Assembly (NCBI GenBank): GCA_949130485.1
Contig: OX422184.1
Coordinates: 9,898,996-9,962,995 of the forward strand
Source: Agelas oroides
Lineage: Eukaryota > Porifera > Demospongiae > Agelasida > Agelasidae
Reading direction: 5' to 3'
DNA: 64,000 bases
Part shown: positions 56,887-64,000 of the stretch, piece after piece
Layout of the letters: every line of letters begins with the position of its first letter
Position numbering within the stretch: the stretch's first letter is position 1
The notes under the pieces: generated by a model
Told to the model about the DNA's origin: nothing
What the model saw: the letters and a program-made list of their open reading frames with translations, nothing else
Database searches by the model: none
Made by a program: the position numbers and the translations under genes

Positions 56887-57480
56887 GATGCAGAGTTTGA
56901 GTCTTGGGGAGGGTAGATGATAGGCTGAGTGAAAGTGCAGAAGGTGGGAGAGGCTGTGGTGGGATTGGGTTCTTGTGGAAAAAGGGTGTGGCGGCAGCTC
57001 TAATTGGTGGGATAGAGTCAGATAGGATTGGTGGCATAAGATTTGCTGTGGGAAAGGGGGAGGGCTCCATTATGTCAGTGATTGGTGTGTATATGCCTTG
57101 CCTGGATCAGGGTATTGATGTGTATAGGGAGCACCTTGTGATTTTGGAGCACTGAATAAGAGTCACTGGGCCCTGTTGTGATTGTGGGTGACTTCAATGG
57201 ACATCTGGGAAAGTTGGGAGGGTCTAGGGGGCTGGGGGATCCTAATGTGCAAGGTGTGTTACTACTTGACTTGCTGGACAGATGTGAGCTAAATGTAGTG
57301 TCCCTGGGTAGTCTTTCCTCTGGGGAGACCTACACATACAGGAGTGGGTCTACCACTACAACTGTGGACTATGTGCTGATAGACCTTGATGCCGTATCAT
57401 TGTTGAGATCATGTCAGACACTATCTGAGGCTGATCTGAATACGTCCGACCACCTACCCTTGGCTGTGGATAATATGTGC
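56887..57480 (+). pseudogene. LINE AP endonuclease domain
   Basis: Segments in order: GGIGFLWKKGVAAALIGGIE, MSVIGVYMPCLDQGIDVYRE, then after a frame break IVGDFNGHLGKLGG, YRSGSTTTTVDYVLIDLD and NTSDHLPLAV. The catalytic GDFN, DY and SDH motifs of APE-type LINE endonucleases are present. A frameshift at about 57155-57178 and upstream stops disable it. Confidence 0.85.
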
Positions 57481-57904
57481 GGTAGTGTAGGAAGGTTGGA
57501 GGGAGAGATTCGATTGCCAAGATTGACTGGGATGGAGCCAGGAGGAGTGGTAACTTACTGGGGTATATGGCAGAGGTGAAAGAGAGATTGGCACCCTTCT
57601 GCAAGTGGATGAAGAGATCAGGAGGCATGGTTGTTAACGGATGCAGCTAAGAAGACACTTCCTACTGTTGGAGGGAAGGGAAAGAAGAGGAGATGGTTTA
57701 GGGATGCTGTCTTGAAATCAGCTTGCACACAGAGTAAAGAGGCAAGAAGGTATGGAAGGATGCAGGCTGCCCAAGTGAGGGTGAGCTTTTTGATCGCCGG
57801 GTGGAGTCAAGGAGAGCTGTGCGAAGGAGGGTCAGGGAATGTGCCACAAGGGAGGAGAGGAGGAGGATACAGAAGTTGGGGTATCGGGTGGGGGAGCGCC
57901 AACA

Positions 57905-59905
57905 CTGCTACGCACATCGTAGCTCCCATTTGTTGAGGCAAGGCTCGCATAGTTGTGTAAATTGTGTCTTCTCCTAATGCGTGGGGATCGTTGAGGGAGA
58001 GGGGGGGGTGATGGCCACTTGTTCTGGATTATGCTGGGGGTGGGGCTGAATAGTTCGATGGATCCAGATAGGGATTCTTCATGCTGGGGGCTAGTGCTAT
58101 GGGAAGAGGTTAGACTGTTAGTGGGGCTAAGTGGAGGGGGAGGTGGCTGGTCCTGGGTGGAATCAGGGGTAGGGGCATGGACTGGGCTTGCGGTGGGTGT
58201 GGGGCTAAACAGTAAGGGGGAAGGGCTATGGTTAACAGATTCTATACTACTTATACGGGGCATGCACGGGGTTACCGAGAGTACCAGCCTAAATTGGCTG
58301 TTCGGTGTCTCTTGTATGCTGCTGATGCTGTCATCCTGCGTCTGGGGGGGCTCTGACAGTATCTCCGGGGACGTAATCGGTTCCTCGGTATAGATCTCCC
58401 TGGACCGAAGTGCGTATCTCAGGCGAGTAGTATAGTGCAGTAGTTTCAAAAATGACGTCATACTGCGGCGCTGCGGTATAGGCTTATTGATGAGGACAGT
58501 AGGAGGGGGTTGGCAAAACTTTATTCACTGCTTAGAGGCCCGACGTTTCGCTCATCTATGGAGAGCTTTTTCAAGGGTAAGTACAATGAAATGAAACAGC
58601 GCTTAAATATAGGTTTGCTTAGTAACAGCGTGTATGATAACTAGCAACGGCGTGTATCTAGTGATAGTGTGTTTGCCATGGCAACAGCATGCTATCGTAA
58701 ACTATGTAAGGCCTAAGGGATACAGCATGTGAAAGGCCTAAAGGGACTTCAAATACAAACAAAAAACAAAAAATAATAAGGGAGGTATACTCCAGGGAAC
58801 GAACCCTGGAGGGACAACAAAACGGGAGCAATGGCAGTAGGTGTAGGGAGGCTATGGGATGATATTTAGTCCGTAGGGTTCTATTGTTCTTAAGGCCTTG
58901 ATCCAAGCACTTTCTCTCTTTTTCAGACTTCTTTGATCTTCTGTGCTTTCAACTGGCTGGACTTGGACGTCAGAGGGGAATGTGGTGGTTCTGTTGGACA
59001 TGTCTATACAGGCGAGTTTGTACCCAGTTAGCTGGTCTTTTGGTGAACATTTCTCTCAAATGGTTTCTGAATCTATTGTGTAAGGGTTGTGTGGTCATTC
59101 CTGCATATTGGACTTTACATCTAGTGCATGTTATTACATAGATGACGTTCCTTGTTTTACAGCTGATGGTGTTTGTAATCTTGAGGTTGTGGTATGTACC
59201 TTTGGAGGTGCTCTTAATATAAGGTTTGGTATCGAGGGCTCTGCATGTCAAGCAGTTGTTACTGCACCTTTTGATTAGTGGGGGTGCATTCAGGGCAGGC
59301 AGGGGTTCACAAAGGAGAGTGAGGTCTCAGTCAATTTTATATACGATCTTTGAGTCCTCTAGTCTTGCTCGGGTAAGCTGTTTTCTGATGCTCTTATGGG
59401 TTCTAAAGGCTACCGTGGGTCTATTTGGGAAAAGTAGCGGGGATTTCTCGATGAGGTGCCAGTGTTTAACAAGCAATCTTCTGAGGCGGTGTGTTGGTAA
59501 ATGCGGTGAATATGTAATAGTGAAAGTTAGGCGTTCATCTCCAGCGTGTGGTTTGCTTGCTAGCGTTTTTAGTCTGTCAGGGTATTCGGTACATGGATCT
59601 AACAGCTTGGGTTACTTCTTCGGCTACTTGTTTAGTCTGGTCTTCCTGAAGCTCATTGTACGTATCTCTATCTGAAAGATGCTGTAAACCAGTTTCAATG
59701 TATTCCTATTACAACAGTGGATCCTTTGTCTGCCTTTTTGATGATAATGTCTTTCCTTTTTCTAAGTTTTCTGAGGGCTATTCGTTGGCGTTGGCTTAGA
59801 TTGTTTCTAGTCCTATGTGGTTTCAACTTGGTAGCTTCTATCTTGCAAGAGGGAGAGACTGTTTCGGAGTGGCACACCCAGCAGGTTCAGGCTACCTCAA
59901 CGAAG
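57905..59905 (-). mobile_element. Penelope-like element nested in LINE 2, RT deleted
   Basis: On the minus strand from about 59880: RTRNNLSQRQRIALRKLRKR then KDIIIKKADKGSTVV, the start of a Penelope RT. It goes on to LQHLSDRDTYNELQEDQT and directly to PHAGDERLTFTITYSPHLPT and RPTVAFRTHKSIRKQLTRAR, so the catalytic RT core is deleted. The GIY-YIG domain follows (58,970-59,250: SCKTRNVIYVITCTRCKVQY, AGMTTQPLHNRFRNHLREM). Then comes GCGAAACGTCGGGC near 58538-58551, a motif typical of Penelope terminal repeats and hammerhead-like sequences. A further Pro/Ser-rich frame (58461 to about 57905) may be the 5' part of a partial tandem copy. Confidence 0.8.
58870..59251 (-). pseudogene. GIY-YIG endonuclease domain of the Penelope-like element
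   Basis: Contains NVIYVITCTRCKVQYAGMTT (the IY..(10)..YAG variant of GIY-YIG), then LHNRFRNHL with the catalytic Arg. After a frame change come SAWIKALRTIEPYGLNIIP and a stop, the usual Penelope C-terminus. It cuts target DNA in active elements; here it has lost its RT partner. Confidence 0.8.
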
Positions 59906-59919
59906 GAAGAAGTCTTGTT

Positions 59920-61604
59920 CGAAGCTGATGAGGGATGGTAGGATTGTGAGTGACAAGGAAGAGATGTTGAAGATCTGGGTGCAGCATTTTGAGAGTCTGG
60001 CTACTTCTGGTGTGAGTGAGCGGGAGGAGTTGGGGAGTCTGGCAGAGAAGATGCAGGAATTGACTGAGCGATCCAAGGGGAATGAGGAGTATATATTGGA
60101 TGTTCCATTCACTGCTGAGGAGGTAGAGCGTGCCCTCTCAAGGCTGAAGAGGAGGAAGGCGGCAGGTCCAGAGGGGTTGATGGCGGAGCACCTGCAAGAG
60201 GCTGGGGGTGAAGTGCAGGTTTGGCTGGGAAATGTGTTGAATGCTATAGTGGAGTTAGAGGAGGTTCCCAGCACACTGATGTCGAGAATTATTCCTGTGT
60301 ACAAAGTCGCTACTCAGGAGGCCATAGCAAGGTATGTGAGAGGGGGCAGTGAAGTTCACATGTGCTTGTATGATTTAGAAAAAGCCTTTGATTCGATTGA
60401 GTACCCGGTGCTTTTCAACAGGCTGTTCAAGGTGGGGTTTAATGGAAATAAATGGGTGTTGAAGAGCTGGTATGAGGGAGCAGTTGGCCAAGTGAGACTG
60501 GATGGGGCTCTCTCAGGGGAATTTGAAGTTAAGAGAGGTGTGAAGCAGGGCTCTGTTCTGTCTCCTACCCTTTTCCTCCTAATCATGAACCCTTTGTTGC
60601 AACAGCTGGAAGCTTCAGGGTTAGGGCTTACTATCAATAGTTTCTAAGCGGGTGGCTTTGCACATGCAGACGACATCAGGACATTAGCCACCACTGTGGA
60701 GGTGAATGTCCAGAAGTGTGAGGTGATTGTTTTTGACCGCCATAGAGGAAGAGCTGGCATGGGAGGTGACTTGGAGGTGGAAGGTGCTGTGATTCCAAGT
60801 AGTTCAGAGGCAAGGTGTTTGGGGTTTTGGTGGAGGCGGGATTTGTTTACTACCAGGGTGGTTGAGGAAGGAATCAGCAAGGCAAGGAGAGCCTTTTTCA
60901 GTTTGGAAGTGTAGGCACTTTCCAAGGAGTTTTGAACCCAGCATCAAGCAAGTCGGTGATTGAGACATGCATCATGCCTGTGCTCTTGTACGGGTGTGAA
61001 AATTGGATCCTGAAGGAGCGACTGATCAGCCAACTAAATAGCTTCTTGGGTGAGCTGGCAAAGTGATGCCTTAGGTGGCCCAAGCATCATTCCAAAACTG
61101 CTGCACAAGTGGCACTGGATTTGGAGTCAATTAGATCGAGGCTGTTGTTCACCAAGTTGGGCTTCTTGAGGAGGAGCATGCTAAATGATGCAGGGGTTGG
61201 TGCAGAGATGATGAGAGTGATGTCAGACGATGTTGAATCACTATGTCTGGTAAAAGAGTGTCGGGTGCTGGAGGAAGGCTTTGGAACATCTTTTACAGAT
61301 GAACTACTGAGTGGAGCAGAGAGTGTGGATCTCAGGGATGTAAGGAAGGAAATAAGGAAGATAGACAGGGAAAAGATGCTGGGGGAGTGTGCCGAGAAAT
61401 CACAGCTTATTGTGGAGGTTGGGAAGGAGGTGGGGGTGGTCGAAGCTGTGGGATAGTGTGATGGACCTGGGGCCCAGGCATGTCAGGGGACTGCAGAATC
61501 TGAGCAGGATGTTGAGTGCACATGGGAGAGGGAATAGGCCATGCCCGCTCTGTGACGAGGAGCTCGAGGGTTTGCTGGCAGAACACATTATGGAGGAGCA
61601 CTGA
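59920..61604 (+). pseudogene. LINE 2 reverse transcriptase and C-terminal zinc knuckle
   Basis: The first part contains FTAEEVERALSRLKRRKAAG, PEGLMAEHL and RIIPVYK. Directly after, a deletion joins ATQEAIARYVRGG, then HMCLYDLEKAFDSIEYPVLF, GVKQGSVLSPTLFLLIMNPL and, after an in-frame TAA at 60645, GGFAHADDIRTLA (active-site ADD). The thumb region (VIETCIMPVLLYGCENWILK) follows in other frames. The tail ends CPLCDEELEGLLAEHIMEEH, a CCHH-type knuckle. Stops, a deletion and frameshifts make it inactive. Confidence 0.85.
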
Positions 61605-61870
61605 GAGAGACTGAACTTGGAAATGACATTTGAAATCATGATGAAGAGACTGAAACTGACTTGAACTTTGTGTGTGTATTTCATGACTTGTATGCACATT
61701 TGTGAAACTTTTGTACTGTATCTCACTTACGCTCCCTGTTGGGCGATCATACATGAACTTTTTAACTTTTTTTTGAACCAAGATGTGGGGACTCCGGACT
61801 ATTTTCCGATTCTTCTGTGTCATGTGACGTCAGAGTTCGGACTCAATATAGTAAACTTGTCAGGATAATA

Positions 61871-62840
61871 TAAAGGCATGTAATGAAAGTTCGGATTTTC
61901 AGCAAGCGATGCTACTCTGTGGTGGCTGTAAGCTACAGAGGATCCGCAAAAGCGGCACACCGATGCCATTTTCGCTAACTGGGCCACGTCAGGATGCTTA
62001 CTACTTAAATTTTGTCAGAGCACACACCCCTAAACAGTGTAAACGTTATAAACGTGAACAACGCCATTTTTAATTAACTGGAAGCGCATCAGTGTGTACC
62101 AGTCGCTCTTCCTCCGCGCCAGGCACCAGGCTAGTGTTGAACATGAGCAAGCAAAACGACTGCCAGAAGTTTGTTCCCCACTGTAAAAACATTTTCATGC
62201 TTTGCGTGTACAGTGAAAAAAAAAAGTTTTACAACGGATTGATGAACTAGTCCAGCCTAGTTACACACTACACAAAATCCGGCCACTAGCACCGCTCAGT
62301 CGCTACAGAGGGCATTCAGAACAAACTACGGAAGAAGACTGGGGTTGGAGTGCAATTCCTCAGGTGATTTTTAAACTATAACTACAATGTGCTTTCAGTG
62401 AACTGTGAACAAGATTGGCCATTGTTCAATTTCTGTTGTCTCCTAGAAATTATTTGCCAAAGACAATGAGGATCGTATATAAACTCTCAGGGAATGTTGT
62501 CCCAGAAATGAGCAGCAGTTAGAACTATCTTGCATTTACTTGATAAGAATCATCGGCACAGGAGCGCCTACCATTGAAGAAAAACCCTCCCAGACGCTCC
62601 ACCAAGACACGATAGCGAGCTGGAATCCAGTACGTTAACTGTTCGCCCATCCCCCTATTTAATATTATGATAACTCCACCCATTGAGCCCCACCCCCAAT
62701 TTGTTTAGTAATTTGAATATACACAGCACTATGAATGCCCATAGCACTATGTGCCAACCAAAAGCTGGGCTTCTCAAAGCAAACCTTAGGCGGGGAGTGG
62801 TTCCGCCCTTTCTGTAGTAGGCCACGGGTTGGGAGTTCAA
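61871..62840. other. Intergenic, nothing recognised
   Basis: No supported gene, TIR or tandem repeat. Confidence 0.45.
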
Positions 62841-62844
62841 AGGG

Positions 62845-63445
62845 ACCGAAACCCGTGGTCATCATGCAATGACCAGAAAGGGTACTCCCCTGAAGACTAG
62901 TGCTTTTTATATTGAGCATATCTCCCAAAAAACAGGCCAATGTTAAAAGATTTGGCCAAGAAAACGTCCAGTGATACAATTTACCCTGCAGCACGTTCAC
63001 AGGTAGCTGATCCAATAGTCACCTAATCATTCTCTCACTGTTTTGAGAATTGCTTTGGTTGCGAAATTTGCAGAACTAAGCTATCAGGAGTTGTCTGTTC
63101 CTAGCGTTGTAGGACTTCCCCCTTCACAACATTGTCTTCATCATCCATTCCAACTTCAAGTACTCTCCCTGGTATTGAGAAGATCAGGAAATCGGTTTCA
63201 GCCTTCAAAGGAAAGTCTAAGTATATCTGACGAAAAAATTTGTGAAATTAAGCTGAATACCAGGGAGCAAAGAGAATCAACCTTGTGGTTTCAAGCAAGA
63301 CACTATCGTATCACCTTCATCCATATTCGGTGCTCATGCTGTTAGCGACCGAAACCCGTGGTCATGCGAGGACCGGAAAAAGTACTCCCCTGAAGACCAG
63401 TGTTTTTTGAGCATACTCCCAAAAACAGTAACTGCCCCATCCATT
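62845..63445. repeat. Direct repeat pair, about 95 bp (62845-62945 and 63347-63445)
   Basis: Both contain GACCGAAACCCGTGGTCAT, AGTACTCCCCTGAAGAC-like sequence and a following TCCCAAAAACAG. They flank a 400-bp coding-like stretch as direct repeats, suggesting remnants of short terminal repeats or a duplicated segment. Confidence 0.7.
63180..63345 (+). pseudogene. Possible YqaJ-like nuclease exon fragment
   Basis: The frame contains ISDEKICEIKLNTREQRES, then TLWFQARHYRIT. This resembles the T-R-Q-S..W...R..R-T start of the YqaJ-type recombinase fold in animal mobile-element proteins. It is a single weak match, ending at HIRCSCC and a stop. Confidence 0.3.
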
Positions 63446-63705
63446 TGAGCCATAAATGCCCCACCCATATAAGCCATAAATGCCCCATCTCCCTTTTTGT
63501 TTTAACATCACACTTTATGTATGTGCGAAATTTTGAACATTGATGTGCCAGCGGTGTTGGTGCTCCCCCACTCGACACACAACCACTGTTATCGCCGTAT
63601 AAGTCATAATTTGCCAGGGACAATGATGGTGCACCATATAGTGAGGAATGATATTCCAGCTACTTGGAAACTTTCCCTATTCAGAGATCTGTACTTAACT
63701 GTCTA

Positions 63706-64000
63706 TTGAGCTCAAGTTGATACGCAAGGTTGAAGACTTCCCTGGAGGCAGACATTGAAAGTGACCTTGTAGGGAATCAAAGCTAAAATTGAGAATTGAG
63801 TCAGAGTCTTCGGTCGAGGGGTCGTGTGAGACAAATCACCCCCAGTGGCGGCGGGATCAGTCACTAAATGACTACTGGTGCGCTGAAGTGCTTGATCAAT
63901 GTCCATAATACACAGACCTATCTTTTCCTTAATCACGTCTGCTTGTTTAACTTTGTGGTTCAACTTGTCTTCGGCTACCATTTCGATCAGTTCATACGTG
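63706..64000 (-). pseudogene. BEL/Pao-like Gag N-terminal fragment at the window edge
   Basis: On the minus strand, entering from the right edge: ELIEMVAEDKLNHKVKQADV, then IKEKIGLCIMDIDQALQRTS, a helical segment like the start of BEL/Pao LTR-retrotransposon Gag. The Pro/Thr-rich linker follows, and the frame ends at a stop near 63709. The rest of the element would lie on this strand toward lower coordinates but is not found, so it is truncated. Confidence 0.45.

Larger units (their letters stand above)
56193..61870 (+). mobile_element. LINE 2, interrupted by a Penelope-like element
   Basis: Order on the plus strand: ORF1-like protein (56193), AP endonuclease (to about 57478), linker, nested Penelope-like element (about 57905-59905), RT (from about 59920), C-terminal zinc knuckle (to 61604) and 3' UTR. 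The 5' and 3' limits are approximate. The clade is unresolved; the endonuclease and AxDD-type RT exclude LTR elements. Confidence 0.8.

Noticed and set aside
57832-58461. Pro/Ser-rich frame of 209 codons as an independent gene
   Set aside because: It lies between LINE 2 and the Penelope-like GIY-YIG region on the same strand as the latter and is better explained as part of that element.

Overview
The window looks like a stretch of a metazoan nuclear genome, most probably a sponge (demosponge-like). Genes are split by short GT-AG introns. The best gene joins an unfamiliar N-terminal domain, an Ig-like fold and a TKL-like kinase, a style of architecture I associate with sponges. Almost everything else is transposon families common in sponge and cnidarian genomes. 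There are no bacterial operons, and I saw no rRNA, tRNA or CRISPR arrays. The taxonomic call is inference from protein style.

Layout. 1-14522: a satellite array of about 183-188 bp monomers that changes orientation about 25 times, with three non-satellite inserts. 14898-18495: decayed CACTA (En/Spm)-like transposon with an acidic repeat exon. 18520-18942: DUF3987-like fragment. 19618-19942: hAT-type MITE. 20435-20990: coiled-coil element fragment (minus). 21482-26700: a DIRS-like tyrosine-recombinase retrotransposon interrupted by a CR1/L2-like LINE. 27180-28130: MULE-like pseudogene (minus). 28108-29143: promoter-like region with a 22-bp minisatellite. 29255-34250: fifteen-exon kinase gene (plus). 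34510-38161: ten-exon integrase-core gene (minus), with a 1133-bp foldback element in one intron and the same minisatellite upstream. 39196-40726: N-terminal exons of a second MULE-like gene (minus). 42230-46805: fragments of an integrase, a LINE and a coiled-coil element. 46978-51397: a complete-length but decayed DNA transposon with long TIRs, a RecQ-like helicase and a DUF6589-like protein. 52826-55978: two inverted copies of a TA-flanked MITE. 56193-61870: a second LINE with a Penelope-like element nested inside. 63706-64000: a BEL/Pao-like Gag fragment.

Three patterns stand out. First, short inversions recur: inside the satellite, inside the DIRS reverse transcriptase (about 186 bp), inside the MULE-like gene (about 205 bp), and as a LINE 5' inversion (about 410 bp). 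Second, a 22-bp minisatellite followed by a CCAAT/NRF1-like block lies just upstream of the kinase and integrase genes, in the same orientation relative to each. A third copy lies upstream of a degenerate copy of another first exon. Third, the integrase-core gene has an intact DDE triad and a nearly complete spliced reading frame, so it may be domesticated.

All family names come from motif recognition by eye; no database search was run. Splice models are manual.
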